The notes: generated by a model from the sequence alone, not told the origin. A DNA stretch of 26,157 bases from Atribacterota bacterium (GCA_030666935.1 DAOUWX010000007.1:1-26157); one strand, 5' to 3'. Shown: positions 15,346-24,246, counted from the first letter of the stretch. Translations and numbers: made by a program.

Positions 15346-16350
15346 TTATTGAAAATCTTCTAAAACAGATTGTATCGCTTTACTTATTTTTTTTAAAATC
15401 TGAGGGTAATTAGTAATAATTCCATCTACTCCATATAAAATAAAGCGTACCATATCTATATCTCTATCGACCGTCCATACATAAACTGTTTTGTCCAGCT
15501 GATGTAAACAAGAAATAAGTTTTTCTTTACACAAAAAGACATGTGGGTTTAATCCATCCAACCCATTAATATATCTCCTGGGATTTATTCCTTTAGCATA
15601 TAGTCCATTTGCTTTAAGTTTAGGATATCTCTCTTTTAGCAAGATTACTGTATCTCTATAAAAAGATGAAAAAAGAATATTATTATATCCAAAACTCTCT
15701 GTTTCTTTTACTAATTTATCTACAATGCCCGGATAAATCTTCTCCCCTCCTTTAATTTCTATATTTATAGAAAGTTTTCCCTTTAATATTTTAAGTACAT
15801 CACTAAGCAAAGGTATCTGTTCATTGCGGTACTTTCTCACCTTACCTTTTTCTAAGTCAAGCATGTCCCTCTTCTTAATTTTTAATTGTTTAAAGTAAAC
15901 CTTCTTTCCGTCATTTCTTGAGAAAAAAAGTTTTTTAACTACATCAAACCGCTTACCATCCCAATGTAAATAAAAACTAATTTTCTTCTTAATTAATTGC
16001 TCATAAATATTCAGATAAAACGAATTAGCTTGAATTATTTTTAATTCTAAAAAATATTTCTTCTCTTCCGGTAATTTCTCTATAGTTTTTTCTTGATTTT
16101 TAGTAAACAATTCAGAAATATCGTATTTTTTTAATTCCTTAAAAGTAAGCTGCCTAACAGGAATTTTTAGTCCGGTTAACCTTTTTAAATCCATATCATG
16201 AATTACGATTAACTTCTCATCCTTAGTAAGGTGCACATCCAGTTCCACTCCGTCTATCCCCAACTCTACTGCTTTTTTAAAACCAGAAAGGCTATTTTCG
16301 GGAGCAATTCCCTTTACTCCTCTATGCCCAATAATAAGAGGTAATTTCAT
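15346..16350 (-). CDS. Glycerophosphodiester phosphodiesterase with internal insertion
   Basis: A 334-residue GDPD-family protein that hydrolyses glycerophosphodiesters to glycerol-3-phosphate and an alcohol. TIM-barrel motifs: GHRGVKGIAPENS (8-20; catalytic H9, R10), GVELDVH (34-40; metal ligands E36, D38), HDMDLKRLTG (51-60; catalytic H51) and NIEIKGG (about 196-202). No signal peptide, so probably cytosolic. Typical GDPDs are about 240 residues. The excess is mostly one block at about 82-175, between the LTFKELKKYD and IPLLSDVL elements, rich in Lys, Phe and Tyr and of no family I recognise. ATG 16350 has CAGGGAGAAATT. Closely follows dtd (32 nt) and is probably in the same operon. Confidence 0.9.
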   Translation of the reverse strand: MKLPLIIGHRGVKGIAPENSLSGFKKAVELGIDGVELDVHLTKDEKLIVIHDMDLKRLTGLKIPVRQLTFKELKKYDISELFTKNQEKTIEKLPEEKKYFLELKIIQANSFYLNIYEQLIKKKISFYLHWDGKRFDVVKKLFFSRNDGKKVYFKQLKIKKRDMLDLEKGKVRKYRNEQIPLLSDVLKILKGKLSINIEIKGGEKIYPGIVDKLVKETESFGYNNILFSSFYRDTVILLKERYPKLKANGLYAKGINPRRYINGLDGLNPHVFLCKEKLISCLHQLDKTVYVWTVDRDIDMVRFILYGVDGIITNYPQILKKISKAIQSVLEDFQ

Positions 16351-16382
16351 TATAATTTCTCCCTGAAAAGTTTGATTTATTT

Positions 16383-16832
16383 CTAAATTAACTTTTCACT
16401 ATCCAAAAGAATGGTAACCGGGCCATAATTAAAAATTTTTACCAACATCATCGCTTGAAATTCTCCGGTTTCAATTTTAAGACCACAATTTTTTATATTT
16501 TTTACAAAATAATCATATAATTTTACTGCCTTATCAGGAAGGGCCGCAGAAATAAAACTCGGGCGCCTTCCCTTTTTACAATCGCCATATAAAGTAAATT
16601 GAGATATGATCAAAATCTGACCATTTATATCTTTCACGGAAAGATTCATCTTTCCCTCTTTATCTTCAAATATACGTAAATTCACAATTTTTTCAGCTAA
16701 GTACTCTGCATCCTTTTCGCTATCATTCTGACTCACCCCTAAAAGGATTACCAAACCTTTTTCTATTTTCCCTATTTCTTTTTCTTCGATCTCTACTGAT
16801 CCTTTTTTTACTCTCTGTACCACTGCTCTCAT
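16383..16832 (-). CDS. dtd: D-aminoacyl-tRNA deacylase
   Basis: A 149-residue homodimeric cytosolic editing enzyme that removes D-amino acids wrongly attached to tRNA. It begins with the family signature MRAVVQRVKKGSVEI. The SQFTLYGD motif and the C-terminal cis-Pro motif NYGPVTILLDS (usually NDGPVT) are present and form the active site at the dimer interface. The FGAMM segment reads FQAMM, a small departure. It is normal full length, starting at ATG with GAGGAATAAATA, about 43 nt downstream of rel as in many Clostridia. Confidence 0.95.
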   Translation of the reverse strand: MRAVVQRVKKGSVEIEEKEIGKIEKGLVILLGVSQNDSEKDAEYLAEKIVNLRIFEDKEGKMNLSVKDINGQILIISQFTLYGDCKKGRRPSFISAALPDKAVKLYDYFVKNIKNCGLKIETGEFQAMMLVKIFNYGPVTILLDSEKLI

Positions 16833-16875
16833 TATTTATTCCTCGGATAAAAGATTTTTTTTCTTAATTTATCAA

Positions 16876-19023
16876 TTAAAAAGTTGTTACTCTTTTTACA
16901 GTTAATATACTTTTTATTTTTTTTATTTTCTTAATAATTTCTTGAAATTGATCAAGATTGTTGATAGAGAGTATTACATCTATATTAGCAATATTGTTTT
17001 TGTCAGTTGTGGCATTTATGGCACTGACTGTAATTTTAAGGCTGGAAAAAATTAACATGATATCAGATACTAAATTCGAACGATCATCAGCTACTATTTT
17101 TATCTTTACCGGGTAAAATAACTCTTCTGTCTTTATCCACTCTACTTTAACCAACCGATCTTTTTCAGCAGAAATAAAATCTACATTAGAACAATCTGCC
17201 TTGTGTATAGATACACCTCTTCCCCTGGTAATATAACCAATTATTTCATCACCGGGAACCGGATTGCAACATCGAGAAAATCTTATCATCACATCATTAA
17301 CCTCTTGAACTCTTATTCCTTGATCAATTCTTTTTTTTGGTTTAACCAAGGGAATGATTGGAGAGATTTTGTCTTGAGGGATTACTTTAGATAAAATCTG
17401 ATAGGGGGTTAATTTACCGTACCCAACATTTTCAAACATTGATTCTAATTCAGTAAAACCTAATTCAATGCTCACTTCTTTTAACTTTTTAGCAAGCTCG
17501 GAGGAGGTTTCTATTTTATATTTTTCCATTTCTTTTTCAAAAAGTTCCTTTCCTTTTTGAATATTCTCTTCCCGCATCTCCTTTTTAAACCAGATTTTAA
17601 TCCTATTTTTTGCCCCTGATGTTTTGACTATCTTCAACCAATCCCTACTGGGGCCTCGGCCTGATTTGGAAGTTAATATCTCTACAATATCTCCGCTCTT
17701 CATTTTATAATCTAAAGGAACAATCCTTTTATTAACTTTTGCCCCAGCACATCTATGACCTACATCTGTATGAATAAGATAGGCAAAATCTATAGGTGTA
17801 GAGCCTAAAGGCAATATTTTCACATCACCTTTGGGAGTAAAAGTAAAAACTTCATCCTGGAAAAGACCTATTTTTAAGTTTTCCATAAATTCTTTAGGGT
17901 CTTTCAAATCTTTCTGCCATTCCAATATCTGTCTTAACCAGGAAAGTCTCTCTTCTAATTTCTTATCTTTTTTTAAATCAATCTTTTCTTTATATTTCCA
18001 ATGAGCAGCTATTCCATATTCAGCAGTTTTGTGCATTTCCCAGGTGCGAATTTGTATTTCTAAAGGTTCGCCTTTAGGAGTTACCACTGTGGTATGTAAA
18101 GACTGATACATATTTGATTTGGGCATAGCAATATAGTCCTTAAATCTGCCGGGCAGGGGTTTCCAAATTGAATGTAATAATCCCAAAACTGCATAACAAT
18201 CCCTAACAGAATTACAAATTACTCTAATTGCAATTAAATCATATATCTGGAAAAAATCTTTTTTTCCCTTCTCCATTTTTTTATAAATACTATAGATATT
18301 TTTAGGACGACCTTGAATTTCCGCCTTTATTTTTACCTTTTGTATCTCTTTTTTTATAATTTCTTTTATCGATTCTACATAACTTTCTCTTTCCAAGCGA
18401 TTTTTTGCAATTCTATTAACTACTTCTCCATATTTCATTGGCTCTAAATAACGCAAAGAAAGATCTTCCAACTCCCACTTAACCCTGGAAATACCTAGCC
18501 TATTGGCGATAGGAACATAAATTTCCAGTGTTTCTCGAGCTATTTTCACTCTCTTGTGGGGAGGTATATACTGTAGAGTTCTCATATTGTTCAAGCGGTC
18601 TGCTAATTTTATCAAAATAACTCTTACATCTTCTGCCATGGCTAAAAACATTTTACGGAAATTTTCAGCTTGCTGCTCTTCTCTTGTTTTAAAAGAAATT
18701 TTACTTAATTTTGTGACACCATTAACCAACATTGCTATTTCTTCGCCAAACTCTTCTTCAATAGTAGATGATGAAGTATCAGTATCCTCTATTATGTCAT
18801 GCAAAATCCCCGCTGCAATAGTAATTGCGTCAAGCTCCAAATCAGCCAATATTTTGGCTACTTCCAAAAGATGTGAAGTGTAAGGTGCTCCGGAATATCT
18901 CTTTTGTTCCCGGTGGGCTTTTGCAGAATATCTGTAGGCTTTTTTTACTAAACTTAGAGCAACTTGAGGAGCATATTGTGATATTCTTTTTAAGATATAT
19001 CTTATTAAAATAAATTGAGAAAT
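16876..19023 (-). CDS. rel: Bifunctional (p)ppGpp synthetase/hydrolase, probable ATT start
   Basis: The stringent-response enzyme that makes and degrades (p)ppGpp. Counting from ATT 19023 gives 715 residues. Domains: HD hydrolase (R42, H51, H75-D76, E79-D80, D142; numbering two below that of Rel_Seq), synthetase with RFKD (293-296, the bifunctional-type charge motif) and YQSLHTTV, TGS (about 390-452), and a C-terminal ACT domain. The first ATG/GTG/TTG-class codon is TTG 18867, which would delete R42 and H51. The frame upstream is open and encodes the normal family N terminus (KKAYRYSAKAHREQKRYSGA) back to a TAA at 19029. ATT 19023 has GAAGGTG six nt upstream. Hence the non-canonical start, an inference. 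dtd follows. Confidence 0.88.
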   Translation of the reverse strand: MSQFILIRYILKRISQYAPQVALSLVKKAYRYSAKAHREQKRYSGAPYTSHLLEVAKILADLELDAITIAAGILHDIIEDTDTSSSTIEEEFGEEIAMLVNGVTKLSKISFKTREEQQAENFRKMFLAMAEDVRVILIKLADRLNNMRTLQYIPPHKRVKIARETLEIYVPIANRLGISRVKWELEDLSLRYLEPMKYGEVVNRIAKNRLERESYVESIKEIIKKEIQKVKIKAEIQGRPKNIYSIYKKMEKGKKDFFQIYDLIAIRVICNSVRDCYAVLGLLHSIWKPLPGRFKDYIAMPKSNMYQSLHTTVVTPKGEPLEIQIRTWEMHKTAEYGIAAHWKYKEKIDLKKDKKLEERLSWLRQILEWQKDLKDPKEFMENLKIGLFQDEVFTFTPKGDVKILPLGSTPIDFAYLIHTDVGHRCAGAKVNKRIVPLDYKMKSGDIVEILTSKSGRGPSRDWLKIVKTSGAKNRIKIWFKKEMREENIQKGKELFEKEMEKYKIETSSELAKKLKEVSIELGFTELESMFENVGYGKLTPYQILSKVIPQDKISPIIPLVKPKKRIDQGIRVQEVNDVMIRFSRCCNPVPGDEIIGYITRGRGVSIHKADCSNVDFISAEKDRLVKVEWIKTEELFYPVKIKIVADDRSNLVSDIMLIFSSLKITVSAINATTDKNNIANIDVILSINNLDQFQEIIKKIKKIKSILTVKRVTTF

Positions 19024-19404
19024 AATTTACACCTTCTTTATTAGTCGATAGTGAATAGTGAATAGCCGTTAGTTAGAATGCAAGAAGCAAGATGTAAGAT
19101 GAAAGTTCACAGTTTTTAGTTGTTGGTTTTTAGTTTTTAGACAAAAAAACAGAAATAAGAGTATAGCAAAAAGTTTAAAGCGAAAAGCTAAAAACCATAA
19201 TTCAAGATTCAGAACTCTTCCTCGTATATCATATATCGCATTGCGTATTTCGTTTGTTTCCCTCTCATCCTAATTCTCTCTTCTCGAAGGGGAAAGGAAA
19301 TAAAAATTCCGCATTTTTAAATTTATTCTATCCGCTATTTTCTATCTTTTCTTTTCTCTTTCCTATCTTCTGCCTTCTCTTTACTAAATACTAAATACTA
19401 TATA
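19024..19404. repeat. 381-nt gap between apt and rel: repeat mosaic
   Basis: No gene is seen. From left to right on the plus strand: GTGAATAGTGAATAG and GAATGCAAGAAGCAAGATGT words (19050-19100); a GTTTTTAGTTGTTGGTTTTT block (about 19110-19140); the AAAGCGAAAAGC element (19165-19215); a CGTATATCATATATCGCATT block (about 19222-19252); the degenerate GC-rich hairpin element (19261-19338); and a TACTAAATACTAAATACTAT block (19382-19404) abutting the ancestral apt stop. Only the rel ribosome-binding site at its rel end looks functional. Confidence 0.6.
19261..19338. repeat. GC-rich hairpin repeat, decayed copy
   Basis: It aligns without gaps to 3741-3818. By hand I count 19 differences in 78 positions, 17 of them transitions. 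The GGGGAGAGGG arm has become GGGGAAAGGA, so the hairpin is weakened. Confidence 0.65.
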
Positions 19405-19922
19405 CTAATTATACTGCACCAGAGAAAAAACATCATATCCTTCTAATTTCTCTCGAGGATTTAAAAATTCAAGTTCAATTATATAGGAAGCGCCTACAAC
19501 CTTTCCCCCAATCTTTCAATCAATTTAAATACTGCAGCTGTGGTACCGCCTGTAGCAAGAAGATCATCAATAACCATGATCTTGTCTCCGTTATCTATAG
19601 CGTCTTTATGCATTTCCAAAACACTTTCCCCATATTCTAATTCGTAAGATATCTTCTCCACCTCACTGGGTAGTTTTTCCGGCTTTCTAACAGGTAAAAA
19701 TCCGATTCCTAATTGATAAGCCACCGGAGCACCTATAATAAAACCACGAGCTTCTATTCCTACAATATAATCAATTTGGCATTTACTACAATGCTTGGTT
19801 ATTTCATCAATACTGTATTTGAATGCCTTTTTGTCTTTCAACAAAGTAGTAATGTCTTTGAATTGGATGCCTTTTACCGGAAAATCCGGAATATTTCTAA
19901 TTTTATCTTTTAAATCTATCAT
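19405..19922 (-). CDS. apt: Adenine phosphoribosyltransferase, frameshifted near the C terminus
   Basis: The enzyme makes AMP from adenine and PRPP (purine salvage). From ATG 19922 the frame encodes IPDFPVKGIQFKDITTLL, GIEARGF and the PRPP loop VIDDLLATGGT (117-127), then ends early at TAG 19496-19494 (142 residues). The missing conserved C terminus is intact in the -1 frame (VVGASYIIELEFLN, then EKLEGYDVFSL) and runs to TAG 19407-19405. Restoring one G in the run of five Gs (19505-19509) gives about 172 residues, the normal APT length. This is a sequencing error, a real recent mutation or ribosomal slippage; the site TTGGGGGAA permits a -1 slip. It is 13 nt downstream of recJ. Confidence 0.88.
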
Positions 19923-19935
19923 TTTTATCTACCTC

Positions 19936-21633
19936 CTAAAAAATAGTTTTTATATCTTTTATATTTAATTGAATATTTTCCATTCCATTCCATTTATTTA
20001 ATTCAATGTTAAAAGCTAAATCTACTACTTTGTTTTCAGAAAATATTTGGTTTCCTATTCTGCTTAATTTAAATCCTATCCCTTCTAATGTTCTATTCTC
20101 TTCCTTAATTTTTATTTTTAAGTGCTCCTTCTTTCCGCCAACCAGTCTCCAATTAGATATTATATTTTTATAACTACAAAAGACAGGTTGAGGATTCCCA
20201 ATTCCAAATGGTTCCAGAATATTAATATCTTTTAGCAAGCCAAAATTAATATTACTTAGTGAAATCTGAGCGTCTATTTTTAATTCTGGACTTAGATCAT
20301 CTTCTTTAATGAAATCTTGAGATATTTTATTTATTTTTGATTTAAACTCAGGAATTTTACTAGATTCTATGGTAACACCTGCTGCTAACTTATGCCCACC
20401 AAAATTTATTAAAATATCCTGACATGATTCTAAAACGTTATATAAATGAAAACCTTTAATGCTCCTCCCCGAACCTTTTGCTATTCCATCTTTTTTTGAA
20501 ATAATAATTGCAGGACGATTAAATTCATCTACTAATCTGGAGGCTATTATGCCGATTACCCCTTGATTCCAATTTTCTGATGCAAGAACCAATACTTTAT
20601 TATCTTCTTCTTTTGCTTGTATAGAAGCAAATTCCCTGGCTTCTTTTAAAATATTATCTCCAATTTCCTGTCTATGTTTGTTTATTTCGCTTAATTTTCG
20701 GGATAAATGTTTAGCCTTATATTCAGAATCAGTTAGCAACAATTCTAATGCTAATTTAGAATCACCTAACCTTCCTGCTGCATTTATTCGGGGAGCAAGA
20801 GCAAAATTAACTTCTTTAGTTCCTAAATTATCATGATTTACTCCACTCTCTATTATTAACGCCTTTAAACCTTCTTTCTTGGTTTGATTAAGTGTCTTTA
20901 ATCCGTATTTAATTAAGATACGATTTTCATCAATAAAAGGAACGGAATCAGCAATCGACCCCAATGCAACATAATCAAGCAGACTCCATAAATCATCCTG
21001 GTTTTTTTTTAATTTTGAATATAAGGCTTGAGCCACTTTAAAACTTACACCCACTCCTGCCAATTCTTTAAAAGTATAATTTGTATCGCATTTGGGGTTT
21101 ATTATTGCTATTGCAGAAGGAAGGTCTTTTTGAGGCTGATGATGATCGGTAACTATAACATCTATACCATAATTATTTGCTTTATCTATTTCAGGAATAG
21201 AACTAATTCCACAATCAACGGTAATGATTAATTTAATATTATTTTTAAAAGCAACATCTATGGCTTCTTCATTTAGTCCATATCCCTCTTGAAAGCGATT
21301 AGGTATATAGTAGTATAAATTAGTAGTAAGCTCTCTCAAAATCGTAAACAATAAAGCAACGCTGGTTATTCCATCGACATCGTAATCTCCGTAGATCAAT
21401 ATTCTTTCATTGTTATTTATCGCTCTTAATATTTTGTCAACAGCTTTCTCCATATCTTGAAAGATATAAGGATCTCTTAAATCTTTAAGATCTGCCTTTA
21501 AGAATTTTCTAGCACTTAAAACTTCCTTCGTTCCCCTGTTTATTAGTAATTGAGCTAAAATTGGAGAGATATTTAATTCTTTGGATAACTCTGATTGTAA
21601 TTTTTTATCTTCTTTTGATATACACCACTCTAT
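19936..21633 (-). CDS. recJ: Single-stranded-DNA exonuclease RecJ, probable ATA start
   Basis: A 5'-3' ssDNA exonuclease of the DHH family, used in recombination and repair. Motifs: GDYDVDG (D83, D85, D87 in the full-length count), TVDCGIS, VTDHHQP, PRINAAGRLGD and the DHHA1 motif NFGGHKLAAGV, then a C-terminal OB-like domain. The first ATG is 21453, but 60 further in-frame residues upstream fit the normal RecJ N terminus (SPILAQLLINRG, then KFLKADLKDLRDPY). No ATG, GTG or TTG occurs before the stop upstream. ATA 21633 (Met-Glu-Trp...) has AAAGGAG ten nt upstream and yields 565 residues, the usual length. The non-canonical start is inference; the N-terminal extension is clear. Confidence 0.9.
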   Translation of the reverse strand: MEWCISKEDKKLQSELSKELNISPILAQLLINRGTKEVLSARKFLKADLKDLRDPYIFQDMEKAVDKILRAINNNERILIYGDYDVDGITSVALLFTILRELTTNLYYYIPNRFQEGYGLNEEAIDVAFKNNIKLIITVDCGISSIPEIDKANNYGIDVIVTDHHQPQKDLPSAIAIINPKCDTNYTFKELAGVGVSFKVAQALYSKLKKNQDDLWSLLDYVALGSIADSVPFIDENRILIKYGLKTLNQTKKEGLKALIIESGVNHDNLGTKEVNFALAPRINAAGRLGDSKLALELLLTDSEYKAKHLSRKLSEINKHRQEIGDNILKEAREFASIQAKEEDNKVLVLASENWNQGVIGIIASRLVDEFNRPAIIISKKDGIAKGSGRSIKGFHLYNVLESCQDILINFGGHKLAAGVTIESSKIPEFKSKINKISQDFIKEDDLSPELKIDAQISLSNINFGLLKDINILEPFGIGNPQPVFCSYKNIISNWRLVGGKKEHLKIKIKEENRTLEGIGFKLSRIGNQIFSENKVVDLAFNIELNKWNGMENIQLNIKDIKTIF

Positions 21634-21639
21634 TTTATT

Positions 21640-21785
21640 TGTGCTCCTTTCTCGTTTCTCGTATATTACGACAAGCTAAAAACTTAAAGCGCAAAGTAAA
21701 AAACCATAACTCAAAATTCAAAACCTTTTTCGTATTGCTCTTTGTCTTTCTTCTGAATTCTGGCTTCTGACTTCTGTTTTAATTT
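21640..21785. repeat. Repeat mosaic between DUF2905 gene and recJ
   Basis: CTCGTTTCTCGTATATTACG (21651-21670), the AAAGCGCAAAGT element (21670-21724), a CGTATTGCTC word, then TTCTGAATTCTGGCTTCTGA (about 21751-21779). All families recur elsewhere in the window. Confidence 0.55.
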
Positions 21786-21790
21786 ACTTA

Positions 21791-22012
21791 TCAGTGTTTA
21801 AATATTCGGAAAATGATAGTTAAAATAATACTTATTAAAATACATAATCCTAAAGGGAAGTAAAAGATAAAATTTTTTCTTTGAATTACTATATCCCCGG
21901 GTAGTCTACCAGAAAAAGGTAACTTTCCCGCTAACAAAAATATTACTCCCAATATAATTAATACTATTCCAAAAAACAGGAGGGTCTTACCAAATAGGTT
22001 AAATTCAGGCAT
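21791..22012 (-). CDS. DUF2905 family small membrane protein
   Basis: A 73-residue protein with two transmembrane helices (LLFFGIVLIILGVIFLLAG and YFPLGLCILISIILTIIF) and the family loop LPFSGRLPGDIVIQRKNF between them, diagnostic of DUF2905. Function unknown. It begins 24 nt after secF with GGAGATAAAA before the ATG, so it is the last gene of the secDF operon. Confidence 0.88.
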   Translation of the reverse strand: MPEFNLFGKTLLFFGIVLIILGVIFLLAGKLPFSGRLPGDIVIQRKNFIFYFPLGLCILISIILTIIFRIFKH

Positions 22013-22036
22013 TTTTATCTCCTATTTCGTTTGAAT

Positions 22037-22951
22037 TTATTTTTTACCCTTTTTCCCGGTAATTCTAATACTTTTTTGATGTATCTTAAATATTTTATTC
22101 CACTCTAATAATAATGGGCTGGCAATGAAAATTGAAGAATAAGTCCCGGCAATCATCCCTATAAATAAGGCTAAAGCAAAATCAGAAAGTATATTTCCCC
22201 CGAAAAAATACAAGGCTAAAATGGGAATAATAGTAGTTAAAGCTGTGTTTATCGTTCTGGACAGAGACTGATTAATACTCATATTTATTAAATTTTCAAA
22301 CGGTTCTCTGGTTTTAAATTTAATATTTTCTCTAAGTCTATCTAAAATTACAATTGTATTATTTAGAGAATACCCTACAATAGTTAGAACTGCTGCTATT
22401 ATCGAAATAGTTATCTCCTTCTGCAATAAAGAAAAAATACCCAAAACAATTAAGCAGTCATGGGAAAGCGCTAATATTGAAATAATAGAAAACTTAAACT
22501 CAAACCTCATGGTGATATATAGAATGATTCCTATAAAAGCAAAAAGTAAGGCATAAAAAGCTAACTTTTTTAAATTTTCTCCAATAACCGGTCCTACTGT
22601 TTCTACACGCAATATCTCTAAATCAGTTAAATTATCTCTAAAAGCGGTCAATATTTCCTTCCTTTGCTCTGAATCAATCTTTTCTGTCCTTATCACAAAT
22701 TCATTTTCTGATAAATTTTGAATAGTGCTTTGGCTTAAATTAAATTCACTTAAAACATTTCGGACCTCAGTAGTGGAAACTGATTTATCAAATCTTATTT
22801 GAATTAAAGTCCCCCCGGCAAAATCGATTCCAAGATTAAATCCTTGAAAAATAATTGAAATTAAACCAACCAAGATAATAACTGCAGAGATAATATATAC
22901 TATTCTTCTATTTTTAATAAAATCGAATTTCTTTTTTCCAATTAGATCCAT
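22037..22951 (-). CDS. secF: Protein translocase subunit SecF
   Basis: A 304-residue membrane protein that works with SecD as a proton-driven partner of SecYEG, pulling translocating proteins outward. One helix follows the N-terminal basic segment, then the periplasmic P1 domain starting NLGIDFAGGTLIQIRF (the SecF signature). Five further helices follow, including YSLNNTIVILDRLREN and SRTINTALTTIIPILAL. It starts at ATG with AAGGAGGATATATTTA, about 24 nt after the secD stop. Complete. Confidence 0.97.
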   Translation of the reverse strand: MDLIGKKKFDFIKNRRIVYIISAVIILVGLISIIFQGFNLGIDFAGGTLIQIRFDKSVSTTEVRNVLSEFNLSQSTIQNLSENEFVIRTEKIDSEQRKEILTAFRDNLTDLEILRVETVGPVIGENLKKLAFYALLFAFIGIILYITMRFEFKFSIISILALSHDCLIVLGIFSLLQKEITISIIAAVLTIVGYSLNNTIVILDRLRENIKFKTREPFENLINMSINQSLSRTINTALTTIIPILALYFFGGNILSDFALALFIGMIAGTYSSIFIASPLLLEWNKIFKIHQKSIRITGKKGKK

Positions 22952-22975
22952 TAAATATATCCTCCTTAATTAGGT

Positions 22976-24166
22976 CTATAATAAAGCTTTAGCGCTAAAC
23001 TTAGTAGCTACTACTTCTAAAACAATCTTGGTTACCACAATTGCGGTAAACATACTGGCTAAAATCCCTACACTTAAAGTTACTGCAAACCCTTTAATTG
23101 GTCCCGAGCCAAAATAAAATAAGGCAAGAGCAGCAATTAGAGTAGTAACATTGGCGTCAAATATAGTACGGAAAGCCTTGTTGAAGCCTGCATCAATAGA
23201 AGCTCGAAAAGTCTTTTCTAATCTCAATTCTTCTTTTATTCTCTCAAAGATCAGAATATTAGCATCTACTGCCATACCAATAGTAAGAATCATTCCAGCT
23301 ATTCCCGGTAAAGTTAAAGTCGCCTTTAAGCCGGCTAAAGCCCCCACAATTAGTACCATACATACTAGCAAAGCAAAATCTGCTATTAATCCAAATCCCT
23401 TATAATAAATTAGCATAAATACTAATATCAGTATTAACCCTGCTATCCCAGCCTTTAACCCCTTGGAAATGGAGTCTCTTCCTAAGGTTGGTCCAACTGA
23501 CCTATTCTCCAAAATCTCCACCTTTACCGGAAGAGCACCAGCCCGCAAAAGTATAGCTAAATGCTTTGCACTCTCTACAGTAAATTTCCCGGTAATCTGG
23601 GCTTTTCCATCGAGAATTGGTTCCTGGACTACAGGAGCAGATATTTCTTTCCCATCCAAAGTAATAGCTAAAACTTTCCCCACATTATTTTTAGTCGCTT
23701 CTCCGAATTCTTTAGCTCCGATTTTGTCAAATTCAATTAAAACAATAGATCGACTAAATTGGTCAAAGGAAGATTTGGCATTTATTAAATGGGCGCCGGT
23801 CAGCTGAGTTTCTCCTTCCTCGTTTTTAAATTCCAGGAGAGCAGTTTTACCAATTAAATCTACAGCTGCTTCCGGATCTTCCACGCCGGGTAACTGAACT
23901 AAGATGCGAGTTGCGCCCTGTCTCTGAATTACCGGTTCTGAAACTCCTAATTGGTCAATACGGTTTCTTATTATTTCTAATACTCTGTTTACCGCATCAT
24001 TATCCACTGGTGCGTTAGGGGTATCAACACACTCTAAAATAACGTGAGAACCTCCTTGTAAATCTAATCCCAAATTTATCTTTTCATTTAGAGGAAACGA
24101 TAATATAATTGCAATAAAAATTATTACAAAGACGCTGGCTACCCTTAAGATTTTAGTCCAATTCAT
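22976..24166 (-). CDS. secD: Protein translocase subunit SecD
   Basis: A 396-residue partner of SecF in the accessory translocon. The N-terminal helix (VASVFVIIFIAIILSFPL) is followed by NLGLDLQGGSHVILE and the periplasmic domain with RNRIDQLGVSEPVIQRQG. The C-terminal six-helix RND-type membrane domain has GMAVDANILIFERIKEELR, holding the conserved Asp-Ala-Asn proton-relay segment. It is the compact form typical of low-GC bacteria. A consensus promoter lies about 75 nt upstream; ATG follows GAGAGGATTTTTAT. Confidence 0.97.
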   Translation of the reverse strand: MNWTKILRVASVFVIIFIAIILSFPLNEKINLGLDLQGGSHVILECVDTPNAPVDNDAVNRVLEIIRNRIDQLGVSEPVIQRQGATRILVQLPGVEDPEAAVDLIGKTALLEFKNEEGETQLTGAHLINAKSSFDQFSRSIVLIEFDKIGAKEFGEATKNNVGKVLAITLDGKEISAPVVQEPILDGKAQITGKFTVESAKHLAILLRAGALPVKVEILENRSVGPTLGRDSISKGLKAGIAGLILILVFMLIYYKGFGLIADFALLVCMVLIVGALAGLKATLTLPGIAGMILTIGMAVDANILIFERIKEELRLEKTFRASIDAGFNKAFRTIFDANVTTLIAALALFYFGSGPIKGFAVTLSVGILASMFTAIVVTKIVLEVVATKFSAKALL

Positions 24167-24246
24167 ATAAAAATCCTCTCTTTCTAATTTTTCTTACCTT
24201 TTATATTTTTTTATTATATATCAATATAAAATTCTTTAACTTTATC

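Noticed and set aside
18554..18883. Plus-strand ORF over rel (and similar plus-strand ORFs over secA, secD, ahcY, prfB)
   Set aside because: Antisense to strongly conserved genes, without RBS or recognisable product.
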